Source: Tubulanus polymorphus (lineage: Eukaryota > Nemertea > Palaeonemertea > Tubulaniformes > Tubulanidae). Taken from it: a stretch of 64,000 nucleotides of DNA. Under the pieces are notes generated by a model, which saw nothing but the letters and a program-made list of their open reading frames with translations, made no database searches and had not been told where the DNA came from. Both the position numbers and the translations under genes were made by a program. Below are positions 21,591-33,016 of this stretch, piece by piece. The DNA is taken from NCBI RefSeq assembly GCF_964204645.1, contig NC_134027.1, forward strand, positions 17,164,485 through 17,228,484, read 5' to 3'. Each line of letters starts with the position of its first letter. The first letter of the stretch is position 1.

Positions 21591-22022
21591 TTTTTATTTA
21601 AAAAACCTGAATTAACAAAAGAAGATATGGAAAATATAAAAGAAACATTCACAAAAATATTAAATTATTGCGCGGAAAATAATATAAAAGATTCAATTAT
21701 TGTTATGAATTCGTTTTAAATAAGATCTTACATTTTTTAAATATCGATATTATAATTCCATTTAATGAAATAACAAACAAAAAGAATCAAATTTAGCGAG
21801 ATGAAATGTGGAAAAATATAAAACTTTATCAAAAACAAAAAATGAAATGGAAGAACCTAAAGAAATAGAAAAACAATTAGATGAATATTTAGATGAAAAA
21901 TAGAAACACAGAAAATAATTATTATTCACCTAGAAGAAGAATGAAAACAATACGTTTTGAACTAAGTAATTTAAAAAATCGTAATTATCATATCAAACAT
22001 GAATATTCTTTATGAAACAATT
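21590..22022 (+). pseudogene. AT-rich coding remnant convergent with the PolB C-terminus
   Basis: Short open stretches read KKPELTKEDMENIKETFTK and, further on, MEEPKEIEKQLDEYLDEK and RRRMKTIRFELSNLKNRN, in different frames with stops between. Composition matches the Polinton genes, and it converges on the polymerase end at 22023. It is probably a decayed Polinton gene of unknown function. Confidence 0.35.
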
Positions 22023-22175
22023 TCATGATAATATGAATAATTGATAACCATGTGGTAATGTTTTTATTCCATCATCTAAGGTATATGTTTTATCATCGAA
22101 TGGATTTAAGCTCGTTTTTTCAACTTCAATAATATACATTTCGTGATCTTCTGATCTAAAACACTCGATCACCAT
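22023..22175 (-). pseudogene. polB: PolB C-terminal remnant
   Basis: A 50-codon minus stretch ends CFRSEDHEMYIIEVEKTSLN, then DDKTYTLDDGIKTLPHGY. It resembles the extreme C-terminus of Polinton/adintovirus polymerases, which characteristically have HE..I....K..L...DDKRY.L.DG..TLAYGH. Nothing upstream (above 22175) continues the polymerase, so only the tail survives. It is not contiguous with copy E. Confidence 0.6.
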
Positions 22176-22600
22176 ACAGTCACGTACGAATAACAACTAC
22201 GTACTAAAAATGGTATTGGCTACAATATAATAGGCCTATAGACAAATAAATACCGGTACTGCGGCGGTAGGCTTTCTTAGCTTCCACACTTCACAACTGA
22301 ACCAACTGACCAACCAGTATATTTAGTCCCAGTACGCACCAACCGGCACAGGCCTAACACTGTTTGTCAAATGTGTGTACCGTTGTAGGCTATCGATAAT
22401 CACCTGATACTTTTCTGTCGTTGGTTTTCTCTCTGAGACGAACATAATTCTAGCAGCCCTCCGCGACTCAACGACCTTGATTTAAACTTGACCAATTCAA
22501 AATCTGTTTATTGACGCTTTTGGTTACATGAACTGATCAGCAATATACTTAAATAAAATAACCGGAATAACAAGAAATCAAAGATATTAAAGAGGTAACA
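22176..22600. other. Non-coding, nothing recognised
   Basis: GC-richer host-like sequence. No supported gene. Confidence 0.45.
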
Positions 22601-23030
22601 AACAAATGCCCGTAAACCTGTCAGACACGCGAACGCCGGACTCGTAAACTCTTGAACTCGGACCCGCTGAGCAATAAATTCATAAAATTGACTTTGATAT
22701 TGATTGTGGAGAAGAGAAGTAATTATTCGATAGCTCTTCCTCGAAAAGAAGAGAGAAATATCGGAAAGAAAACACAACATGGCTACTAATTGAACGGAGC
22801 CAAATTTCCGATGTTTACGGCTCGACAGTGCCTTTATAACGTGGATTTATCAAAATTCCCATGCAGTATCTGGAGATTGAAGTGAGCTGAAGGATATCAT
22901 ACGGATTGTATCGGCGACAGCGGTAAGGTAAGGAAGTCTTTACACTTTTAACAAAAACTATGTGGAAAAGGGAAAAAACAATAATCACGCAAATTTCAAT
23001 AGGGTTTTCTGTGAAGAAACAGAAAACCCT
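22601..23030 (+). mobile_element. Hairpin repeat H, second subfamily left arm, abutting Polinton copy D
   Basis: The arm shares gagcaataaattcat-like and cgatgtttacggctcgacag blocks with 28.9-29.3 kb. It ends gtggaaaa...ataatcacgc and a hairpin, agggttttctg / cagaaaaccct (about 22998-23027). Polinton sequence starts immediately after ccctaat. A 90-codon minus ORF (22508-22780) has no family motif. Confidence 0.6.
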
Positions 23031-23803
23031 AATAATGATTTTAGAGCAAAAATTGGAACAATGGGTGGATTAGGAATATTATATACTAAAGAATTTGGTA
23101 AAATAATAGCAAATTCAGATATAAGAACACTAAATTGGAATGAATTACCAAAATATTATAATAATATACAACAAAACAATAATGGTTGATTAATTTCATT
23201 TTAGAAAATAGTGAAGGATTAACAAAATCAGGTATACAAAGAATAAATCAATCTATTAGAACTTATCTGATATGTATTTTAGGTACGCAAGTTGAAACAA
23301 GATCACCAATAGTTGGAAATGATAACACTTCATTTGATACACGGAAACAATTCAAAGTTTTATTTGAAGATTCCATTCATAATGATAAAAATGGATCGAT
23401 TCCAGAAAATATAGTAAGATATCAAAATTATTTATTGTATAGGACTCAATTTATTAATTATTTCAAATGATTTAGTATTAAAGATGGGAAATATAATTAT
23501 ATATGATAATTTAATTAAGACTGCAACAATAAATAATTCATTTGGATTGAATGATATAAATAAAAAGAATATTACTGCTCCAAAACTAATGGAAGGTGAA
23601 AAAATGAAAAAACATATTCAATCAACAGAAACTAGAACTAAGAATATTAAATTGGATAATTATTCTAAAATAAAAGATTACAATACTACAGAAAATAGTA
23701 AACATGATATAATTAAAACTAATAACGATAATAAATCCCATGAAAATGCTAAATTAGCTATAACTTTTATAGAAATTGTAATAGGAGGAATATTATATTT
23801 TTA
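23031..23803 (+). pseudogene. Conserved Polinton protein with C-terminal membrane segment, 3' part (copy D)
   Basis: It is homologous to 60557-61360. Blocks include ILENSEGLTKSGIQRINQSI, LGTQVETRSPIVG, FDTRKQFKVLFEDS and a C-terminal hydrophobic segment (AITFIEIVIGGILYF). Breaks are a frameshift near 23187 and a deletion of about 27 bases near 23435 relative to copy C. The upstream part differs from copy C (GGLGILYTKEFGKIIANSD). The family is common in animal Polintons, but its function is unknown to me. Confidence 0.65.
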
Positions 23804-23826
23804 ATTTTAATTTTTCTATTATATAA

Positions 23827-24096
23827 ATGGATGTAAAAGGTGGAGAAGATATTGGAATGGATACTTTTGATAAACCCGGTATAACTGAAATACAACAGCC
23901 TGTTTTTGATGAAACAAGTTTTAGTAACGATAATGAAACAGCATATAATTCTAATTTAGGTGAAGATGATGATGGAATTAATACCGAAGTATGTGAAAAA
24001 TTAAATAAATATTTAGAAGCTCCTAAAATTGGTAGAATTTCAACTAGAACAGAATGAAAAGAATTAATGAATCTATTAGAAAAACAACAAGAAATA
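23827..24096 (+). pseudogene. N-terminus of Polinton structural membrane protein (copy D)
   Basis: It starts in a TAAATG context. An acidic N-terminus (MDVKGGEDIGMDTFDKPGI) matches the start of the copy C gene at 61361. A stop after codon 76 is followed by a few more codons in frame until the right-hand repeat junction at 24097. Confidence 0.55.
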
Positions 24097-24097
24097 T

Positions 24098-24135
24098 AGC
24101 CGCAAAGCAGCGATAACGGGTTTTCTGCACAGTCT
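24098..24135 (+). repeat. Right-hand part of repeat H after copy D
   Basis: The sequence aatatagccgcaaagcagcg then ataacgggttttctgc matches 15665-15700, where it follows the hairpin directly. It marks the right edge of the Polinton fragment. Confidence 0.65.
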
Positions 24136-24139
24136 TAGA

Positions 24140-24410
24140 ATCCTGTTCAACGGTGGATTTCAACAAAGCATTTGATAAGGCTCAATATCAGCCATTGCTA
24201 AACAGGCTATTAGGAAACAGTATCAATGATAGGTCGCCCAAATGGCTCAGCAGTTATCTCTGAACGGAAACTTGTAACCGAAATCAACGGAACGCCTCAT
24301 CTTGGAATGAGACGGTCTAACTAGTGGAGTCACGCAAGGTAGTATCCTAAGTCGTCTTCTGTTTAATGTCCTGACAATTGACATACACAGTAATCCAAAA
24401 TATACCCGAC
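24140..24410 (+). pseudogene. Non-LTR reverse transcriptase fragment
   Basis: One frame reads VDFNKAFDKAQYQPLLNRLL and then PKWLSSYL. A second frame reads SGVTQGSILSRLLFNVL. These are the conserved [FI]DF.KAFD and GV.QGS.L..LLF blocks of LINE reverse transcriptases. A stop and a frameshift separate them, and the catalytic [FY]ADD block is absent. A small relic. Confidence 0.65.
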
Positions 24411-24454
24411 CGAGTTAATTTCCAAAACGACCTTAACACACTGTTCGACCAAAA

Positions 24455-25530
24455 AACTTAATGTTCCGACAAAACCACGGGTGACAAAACCAAAATTATG
24501 AATTGTCGCGGGTGACAAAACCAAAAAATTGAATTGTCACGGGCGACAAAACCAAAATAATGAATTGTCTCGGGCGACAAAACCAAAATAATGAATTGTC
24601 GCGGGCGATAAAACCAAAATAATGAATTGTCGCGGGCGATAAAACCAAAATATTGAATTGTCGCGGCCGATAAAACAAAATTAATGAATTATCGCGGGCG
24701 ACAAAACCAAAATATTGAATTGTCGCGGGCGACTAAACCAAAATATCGAATTGTTGCGGGCGACAAAACCAAAAAAAGAATTGTCGGGGCGACAAAACAA
24801 AAATAATGAATTGTCGCGGGCTATAAATCAAAATTAATGAATTGTCGCGGGCGATAAAACCAAAATAATGAATTGTCGCGGGCGACAAAACCAAAATGGT
24901 GAATTGTCGCGGGCGACAAAACCAAAAAGGTGAATTGTCGCGGGCGACAAAACCAAAATGGTGAATTGTCGCGAGCGACAAAACTAAAATAATGAATTGT
25001 CGCCGGCGATAAAACCGTAATAATGAATTGTCGCGGGCGATAAAACCAAAATAATGAATTGTCTCAGGCGACAAAACAAAAATAATGAATAATCGCGGGC
25101 GATAAAACAAAAATATTGAATTGTCGCAGGCGATAAAACCAAAAAAGAAAATTGTCGCGGGCGACAAAAACAAAATATAAAACCAAAATAATGAATTGTC
25201 GCGGGCGACAAAACCAAAATAATGAATTGTCGGTGGCGATAAAACCAAAATAATGAATTGTCGCGGGCGATAAAACCAAAATATTGAATTGTCGCGGCCG
25301 ATAAAACAAAATTAATGAATTATCGCGGGCGACAAAACCAAAATATTGAATTGTCGCGGGCGACTAAACCAAAATATCGAATTGTTGCGGGCGACAAAAC
25401 CAAAAAAAGAATTGTCGCGGGCTATAAATCAAAATTAATGAATTGTCGCGGGTGACAAAACCAAAATATTGAATTGTCGCGGGCGACAAAACCAAACTAA
25501 TGAATTGTCGCGGGCGACAAAACCAAACTA
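24455..25530. repeat. 31-bp minisatellite, block 1
   Basis: About 34 tandem copies of a 31-bp unit, consensus gaattgtcgcgggcgayaaa plus accaaaataat. Each unit holds the dyad TTGTCG-cggg-CGACAA. Variant order repeats within the block (24660-24790 resembles 25290-25420), so there is higher-order structure. Three successive units return to the same frame, so the minus strand shows long open frames in all phases. These are not genes. Confidence 0.95.
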
Positions 25531-25544
25531 GGGGTCCAGGGACA

Positions 25545-26200
25545 CCATGCTCACTTAAGAAGTGGTTTCAAATGCTCAACAATCTAACAATTTCAATACA
25601 TAAGGCCCTCTAGTGACCATATACAAAAACCAATGACCTTGAAACCCACCACAATCATAGAACATGTGAGCAGCTATGATTTTGTAATCGATTGTGATAA
25701 CAAAATATGCCTCGTTACCAATTTAATTTGGAAATACTAAGTTATTCTACTATTCAACGCCCCCTGGTGACCATATGCAAAACCCAATGACCTTAAAACT
25801 CACCCCAATCGTAGTACATGTCATGAAATACAACTTTGCAATTGATCATAGTAACAAAATATGCCTAGGTACCAATCTAATAAGGAAATGCTAAGCCATT
25901 CTACTATTCAACGCCCCCTGGTGACTATATGGAATAACTAATGTCCTTAAAAACTCACCACAATCATAGACGATGTCATGAACTACAACTTTGCAATTGA
26001 TCATGGTAACAAAATATGCCTTGGTACAAATATAGCAATACTAAGTTATTGTATTATTCAACGCCCCCTGATGGCCACATACAAAAACCAATGTCCTTGA
26101 CACTCGCCAAAATCATAGAACACGTTATGGGCTACAACTTTCCAATTGAATATAGTAACACAATATGCTTAGGTATCAATTTAATGTGGAAAAACTTTTT
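25545..26200 (+). repeat. Four tandem ~155-bp repeats
   Basis: Each unit has caacgccccctggtgacca, tcaccacaatcatag and caactttgcaattgatca. Units begin near 25600, 25757, 25910 and 26060. They lie between the two minisatellite blocks. No coding content is supported. Confidence 0.85.
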
Positions 26201-26784
26201 CCCACCTACGAATGAGTACTGATGACACCAAGATGGCCGCCAATTGCGTCATAATTGGCTGATCAAAGATACCTGTCCCAGGTATAAAACATCCCTCTCT
26301 AAAGAATACCCATCAGCAATTGCAATGAGAAATGGCAAACCAGTAGGAAGCTACGGGACCTAGCATTCTGGCCAAAATTGACATTTTTGGGCACTAAAAA
26401 GGTCATAGGACGGCCATCTTGAGTCAGATCGACCCAATTTTCTTATGCTGATGGGCCTTTGGTAGATTCAAATATAAACGAAAGATCAAGGTAATTGATC
26501 AAAGCGTCTTCAAAATTCCCCACGAAAACTTCGAAAATGTTTAAAAATTGCTGATTTTGGCAAACAACAATGGCTGCCAGTCGGCCATCTTGAATCTGAC
26601 AGGGCCAGTTTTTGGGCTGACGATGTGTCTAGGGTAGATACATGTATAAACCAAATATCAAGACATTACCTTGAAGCGTCTTCAAAACTTCCCAAAATAA
26701 CTGGATTCCGTCTATGGACGGACGGACGGACGAAAAGTGAACGCAATAGCCCGCTGGGACTAACGTTCCAAGTGGACTGAAAAA
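26201..26784. repeat. Dispersed repeat with GGAC tetranucleotide run
   Basis: Two related blocks mention agatggccgcc / ggccatcttga and a gatcaaa..attcccc..aaaact pattern. It ends in ggacggacggacggacg and caatagcccgctgggacta. This type of tail is widespread in marine invertebrate genomes from memory, but I cannot name the family. Confidence 0.5.
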
Positions 26785-28545
26785 TAATTGTCGTGGGCGA
26801 CAAAACCAAAATATTGAATTGTCGCGGGCGAAAAAAAACAAACTAATGAATTGTCGCGGGCGACAAAACCAAACTAATGAATTGTCGTGGGCGATAAAAC
26901 CAAACTAATGAATTGTCGCGGGCGATAAAACAAAAATATTGAATTGTCGCGGGCAATAAAACCAAAATAATGAATCGTCTCGGGCGACAAAAACAAAATA
27001 TTGAATCGTCGCGGGCGTCAAAATCAAAATAATGAATTGTCGCGGGCGACAAAACCAAAATAATGAATTGTCGCGGGCGATAAAACCAAAATAATGAATG
27101 GTCTCGGGCGACAAAACCAAAATAATGAATTGTCGCGGGCAATAAAACCAAAATATTGAATTGTCGCGGGCGACAAAACCAAAAAAAAATTGGCACGGGC
27201 GATAATAACAAAATATAAAACCAAAATAATGAATTGTCGTGGGCGATAAAACCAAAATATTGAATTGTCGCGGGCGATAAAAACAAAATAATGAATTGTC
27301 GCGGGCGATAAAACCAAAATAATGAATTATCGCGGGCGATAAAACCAAAATATTGAATTGTCGCGGGCAATTAAACCAAAATAATGAATTGTCTCGGGCG
27401 ACAAAACCAAAATAATGAATTGTCGTGGGCGATAAAACCAAAATAATGAATTGTCGCCGGCGATAAAACCAACATATTGAATTGTCGCGGGCGATAAAAC
27501 AAAATTAATGAATTAGCGCGGGCGACAAAACCAAAATATTGAATTGTCGCGGGCGACTAAACCAAAATATTGAATTGTTGCGGGCGACAAAACCAAAAAA
27601 AGAATTGTCGGGGCGACAAAACAAAAATAATGAATTGTCGCGGGCTATAAATCAAAATTAATGAATTGTCGCGGGCGATAAAACCAAAATAATGAATTGT
27701 CGCGAGCGACAAAACCAAAATGGTGAATTGTCGCGGGCGACAAAACCAAAATGGTTAATTGTCGCGGGCGACAAAACCAAAATGGTGAATGGTCGCTGGC
27801 GACAAAACCAAAATGGTGAATTGTCGCGAGCGACAAAACTAAAATAATGAATTGTCGCGGGCGATAAAACAGTAATAATGAATTGTCGCGGGCGATAAAA
27901 CCAAAATATTGAATTGTCTCAGGCGACAAAACAAAAATAATGAATAATCGCGGGCGATAAAACAAAAATGTTGAATTGTCGCAGGCGATAAAACCAAAAA
28001 AGAAAATTGTCGCGGGCGACAAAAACAAAATATAAAACCAAAATATAAAACCAAAATAATGAATTGTCGCGGGCGACAAAACCAAAATAATGAATTGTCG
28101 GTGGCGATAAAACCAAAGTAATGAATTGTCGCGGGCGATAAAACCAAAATATTGAATTTTCGTGGGCGACAAAACCAAAATATTGAATTGTCAGAGGGCG
28201 ACAAAACCAAACTAATGAATTGTCGCGGGCGACAAAACCAAACTAATGAATTGTCGCGGGCGATAAAACCAAACTAATGAATTGTCGCGGGCGATAAAAC
28301 CAAAATAATGAATCGTCTCGGGCGACAAAAACAAGATATTGAATCGTCGCGGGCGACAAAATCAAAATAATGAATTGTCGCGGGCGACAAAACCAAAGTA
28401 ATGAATTGACGCGGGCGATAAAACCAAAATAATGAATGGTCTCGGGCGACAAAACCAAAATAATGAATTATCGCGGGCGATAAAACCAAAATAATGAATT
28501 GTCGCGGGCGACAAAACCAAAATATTGAATTGTCGCGGAATGATG
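26785..28545. repeat. 31-bp minisatellite, block 2
   Basis: Same 31-bp unit as block 1, roughly 56 copies. The variant order of 24745-24960 and 25000-25290 reappears at 27568-27830 and 27840-28150, an offset of about 2.8 kb. A multi-unit segment has therefore been duplicated between blocks. Confidence 0.95.
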
Positions 28546-28900
28546 CAATCGTGAGTTGAAATAATACCTGAACAAATCGATGCACAGACATTTACTTTAT
28601 ATATCTACTTGAACAATCGAGCCTACTCAGTAATATACTCAGTTTTTACGAAACCTGGAGTTTTTGTTTCAGAGAAATTTGAGTATCAGTATCCGATGCT
28701 ATATACTAACGTTAACGTTAGTTATCATCGCTCCGTCATGCTAAGTTATACATTTCATGTCAACCAGTATCTAAAGGCAGCTGTACAGTGTGTACACACT
28801 ATATCTGAATACGAGGCTGGAATAACAGGCTCACTTCACGTAGGTTCATGATGAGGAGAAACTCGCAGCTGATCCCCGGAACGACGATGGAGTAACACAC
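28546..28900. other. Non-coding, nothing recognised
   Basis: An 80-codon + ORF (28609-28851) has no motif. The short direct repeat acgttaacgtta is present near 28708. Confidence 0.4.
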
Positions 28901-29437
28901 GTCGAATCATCGATGTTTACGGCTCGACAGTGCTTTTAAAATCTAAAGTAGTAAATTTCCAGTGTATCGGTAATATGATTTGATGAGGAAAATGGGCTAT
29001 TGTTAAAATCACTGTTTGAAGACCGCGACTGAATGTGAAGTCTGCGGCAATAAATTAGTTCATTTATACTTGAATTGATAATCGAAGTGACAGTCGGCCT
29101 GCGGGTTGATTTCGGGATGACGACTCGAAAAACATGTCGCCCCATTGAATGGGGCAAAATTTTCGATGTTTACGGCCCGACAGCGCTTTTGTAACGATGA
29201 TTCGTGAAAAAACACGCGGGCTATTTGTAGATCTCAGTGAGCTGAACGATATTATATGGATTGTATATGAAACAGCGGTAAGGTAACAAAGCCTATGTTC
29301 TTTTGGTAAAAATAGTGTGGAAGAAAATAATAATAATAATAATCACGCGGATATCAATAGGGTTTTCTGTGAAATAACAGAAAACCCTAACACGCGGATA
29401 TCAATAGGGTTTTCTGTGAAATAACAGAAAACCCTAA
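28901..29437 (+). mobile_element. Hairpin repeat H, second subfamily, with two tandem hairpins, abutting Polinton copy B
   Basis: Two copies of cgatgtttacggcycgacag (28911 and 29164) show an internal duplication. Two near-identical modules of acacgcggatatcaat plus hairpin agggttttctg/cagaaaaccct follow at about 29342-29437. The second hairpin runs through ccctaaatata into Polinton coding sequence. Confidence 0.65.
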
Positions 29438-30841
29438 ATATATCCTGACCAACAACTGCAATTATATTTTATGAAAGAAAAAGTAACAGAAACAGTTGTA
29501 GAAGAATTATTACCAAATGTGATAGATAAAGTTGATTCAGAATTTATTGTAGAAAACATTTTAGAAGATAACCCATTTTTCATGAATAATTTAGTATTTA
29601 AAAATGATTCATGGTATTATAATGTTGAATTAAATAGGAAAACTGTATCAATTCAATTATCTAAAATGGGACAAGAAAATATGTGCCATCCTGGAATGTT
29701 AGCAAGATCTACAATTGAAGGTTTAAAAGGCAGTAGAGAATTTCTCAGAATTAAATGGAATGCACTCGAAAGGGTAAATGAAAAAGAACCAATTCCTAAT
29801 ATTGATATTAACAATTTTTCACCATTTAAAAATCCAAATTTAAATCCTACTTATGTTGATCCAGAAATGGAAGAGTATGGAGATTAATTAGATAAATTAA
29901 GAACTTCAACACCAGAAACATCGAGAAGAGATATTCAACAAATCGATAATGTTTCAAGTCAATTACAATTAGGAAAACATTTTGATAGAATGTTAGATAC
30001 AGTTCATTCATTTGAAGAAGAAATGAATAGTGTTTTAGATACACCCGGGACTGAAACTGGAATAAATCGAATACAATCTTTACTAGATAAAGGATTACTT
30101 GATTGAACTGATGAAGAATTAAAAATATTTCCTGAATAAGCACGTAGAGAAATTAAAGGTATGCAAGAATCAACTGGTGAAATTTCTAATATTAAGATGA
30201 GATTTACTAAAATAACAATGTTAGAAAAAGAATTGACTAATGCAAATGAAGAATTAAAACAATTAGAATTAAATAGAGTTATTCGAGTAATCGAGGAAGC
30301 TGATTATGAAAGCAGAAAGTTAGCTTTAGAAAAAGAAATAGATGATTTAAAATATAACAAAGAATTTCAGGAAAAAGAAAGAGATATATTATAAGAGATA
30401 AAGATATTTTAAAAAATTTGTTGATAAAACCAAATTCTGAAATATCATTAAAAGATAGAATAAAATTATTATTTAAATTAGAAGTTATATACAATTCTTT
30501 CAATTCTAACAGCTGTAACTATGTTATTTACAACAATTGGTTTAGCTATATCAAATTCATTAAAATCTACGCCTACACCCAATAAACCGGATAAACCCCC
30601 AAATGATAATAATTCTATACAAGATAAAGTGAAAGATGGATTAAAGAAATTAGCAAAATATCTATGGGAATTATCTAAAAAATCTGCTGCAGCTTTACCC
30701 GGAGTTATTGCATCAATTGTTGGTTTTGTTTTAAAATCTGCTGGGAATATTCTTAATTTTGCTGCTGAACATATTATTTTATTTTTAATTACAGTTGTAA
30801 GTGCTATTATTTTTGGGTAAGTGAATATGATAAAAAATAAA
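29438..30841 (+). pseudogene. Polinton structural coiled-coil/membrane protein (copy B), 5'-truncated
   Basis: The frame is already open at 29440, so the junction cuts the gene. The best-preserved part (29471-29887) includes NDSWYYNVELNRKTVSIQLS and CHPGMLARSTIEGLKGSREF. It then runs through in-frame stops at about 29885, 30104 and 30137 into the coiled-coil region and the two hydrophobic segments (30521-30830). The C-terminal part keeps AKYLWELSKKSAAALPGVIA. It leads into MCP 24 bases downstream. Confidence 0.7.
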
Positions 30842-30864
30842 TAATTAATTTCTTTGTTAAATAA

Positions 30865-31860
30865 ATGAGTGGGAGTTATATCAATCCTTCTAAGAATTCA
30901 AGAATATCTAATGCTATTAAAGCAGAAAGATCTCATCATATAATTACCCATAATCCTTCTAATATTAATCCTGATGAAACTTTATATGTTAGAATTCCTC
31001 GATTAACACAAAATACTTTTTATGTTCCAAATAGTATTTATTTATCAGCTGATATAAATGTAACTGGTAATAATAATAATTATGTTGTTGATAATGTTGG
31101 AGGATATTTGATAAATAATAACGCACCTTTATATAAATACGCAATTCAAGAAGATATTATATTTGAGATAACATTTGCTCCTGTTAATGAAATTTTAATA
31201 TCAAGTATAATTAAAGATATGGGTTATAAATTATCGAATATATGTTTAGAATATGATACAGTAACCGATGAAAATATTTCAAGTATAATTCAAACTCAAT
31301 ACAATCAAGGATTTTAATTATTATATGATTATATTGATAAATTTAAAACTGTAACTATTAATGCACATGATGAAATAATTAATGAATATATTAACTTCCC
31401 AAGAAGATCTATTAAAGGTATATCAATATTTTTTACCATTGCAACATATTCTAATGGCTCAATACAGGTCGATAAGTATTATAATCCTGAAATATCAAAG
31501 GTAGAAATAACTATTGAAGGAATAGCAAATAAGATATTTGCAAAGGAATGAGAATGATGGATCAGTGACCAGAAATTAGAAAACATTTTATGAATGAAAA
31601 AGTGAAATCATCTGAAAATTGTAATATTAAAAAAAAATGATTATTATACCGGTAATAAATATGCATTATGGTTAGATTTTAGAAGAACAGAGGATAATTC
31701 ATTACATGGTTCTGGAAAAAAACTACAGAATACTAAAGATGGGATACAATTATTCATGAAAAAGAAGAAAGGATGCTTAAATTTCAAAATGCACATTTAT
31801 ATTATATCTGACGCGCAATTTAATATTATAAATTCTCAATTAGATAGTATTCAATATTAG
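30865..31860 (+). pseudogene. Polinton major capsid protein (copy B), internally deleted
   Basis: The N-terminus is nearly identical to copy A. At about 31112 the sequence jumps from the copy A position near 3433 to the position near 3685, with TTGAT shared at both ends. This is a 252-bp, in-frame loss of one strand region. Later breaks are a TAA at 31315, a small frameshift near 31546 and a shift near 31630. The C-terminal HGSG and SDAQ blocks persist to the stop at 31858. Non-functional. Confidence 0.8.
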
Positions 31861-31890
31861 AAATATTAAGTTAAAATTAACGATATACAG

Positions 31891-33016
31891 ATGGGTGGTA
31901 AAAAAACTCCTAATACTAAAGAACAATATTTAAGAAATTTATATTACAACCCTGAGAGTTCGGTTGCTTATTCTTCTGTAAAAAATATATGGCGTCAAGT
32001 AAAACAAGATAAATTAGATAAGATAATCCCACAAAATTTAGTTAAATATAAAGATATAAATGAATTTATATTAGAACAACCAACATATACAACACATTAA
32101 AAAATTGTAAGAAAATATAAAACTCGTAAAACTATGGTAAGTTATGTAGATCAACAGCGGCAAGGAGATTTATATTGATATTAAAAATGTTAAGAAGGAT
32201 AATGATGATTATTGGTGGATATTGAATATAATTGATATTTTTAGTCGTTATGTATGGAGCTTCCCCTTTTATAGAAAAGATGCTGTACAAACATCAAATG
32301 TTTTAAGAAAATTTCTTTCGGATGATAAACTAAAACCAGAAAAAATACAATTTGATGATGGAAAAGAATTTGATAATTCACTTGTTCATGAACTCTTAGA
32401 TAATCATAATATTAAATATTTTTCAACAAAATCGGATAAAAAAGCAGTTGTTGAACGATTTAATAGAACATTAAGAACAAGAATGTGGAAATATTTTACA
32501 GCAAATAATACCTTTAAATGGATTGATGTTTTATCAAAATTGACAGATGGTTATAATAATTCTTATCATTCTTCTATTGGAATGAAACCTATTGATGCTA
32601 GAAAACCTGAAAATGCTGAAATTGTTTGGAATAATTTATATGGAGCATTTCTTGTAGAAGATTTTGGTGAACCTAAATTTAAAGTTGGTCAAAATGTTAG
32701 AATTTCTTAGTATAAAAAGATATTTGACAAAGGATACGGTCGAAATTTTACTAGAGAAATATATAAAATAAAAAAGGTAATAACAACAAAACCATATGTC
32801 TATAAATTAGAAGATTTAAATGGTGAAGAAGTTGATGGGTATTATTATGAAGAAGAATTGAGTTTAACTACTGAAAATCTAGAACAAGAATATAAAATTG
32901 AAAAAGTATTAAAAACAAAAACTATTAATAGAAAAAAATATTCTTTAGTAAAATGGGTTGGATGGCCAGATAAATTTAATGAATGGATATTATCAAGTAA
33001 AATTAAAAATATATAA
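31891..33016 (+). pseudogene. Polinton integrase with chromodomain (copy B), broken
   Basis: It is homologous to the intact copy A integrase. The first part runs 31891-32100 to an in-frame stop, followed by a frameshifted stretch at 32100-32221. The core (32222-32710) keeps IQFDDGKEF and the VVERFNRTLRTRMWKYF block. An in-frame TAG at 32708 precedes the SH3-like and chromodomain region (YSLVKWVGWPDKFNEWIL). It ends directly before the ATPase ATG. Confidence 0.8.

Larger units (their letters stand above)
23031..24097 (+). mobile_element. Polinton copy D, 1.07-kb fragment flanked by repeat H
   Basis: It contains the 3' part of the conserved gene found at 60022 and the 5' part of the structural gene found at 61361. 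It is bounded on the left by the H hairpin and on the right by aatatagccgcaaagcagcg, the continuation of H seen uninterrupted at 15663. Confidence 0.7.

Noticed and set aside
24455-28545. Regular ~31-bp repeats resembling a CRISPR array
   Set aside because: There are no unique spacers. The whole 31-bp unit repeats without intervening sequence, and the setting is eukaryotic.
24496-28591. Many long minus-strand ORFs (to 178 codons) with FGFIARDNS-type peptides
   Set aside because: They are translations of the 31-bp minisatellite in all three frames, with no start context, domain or splice support.
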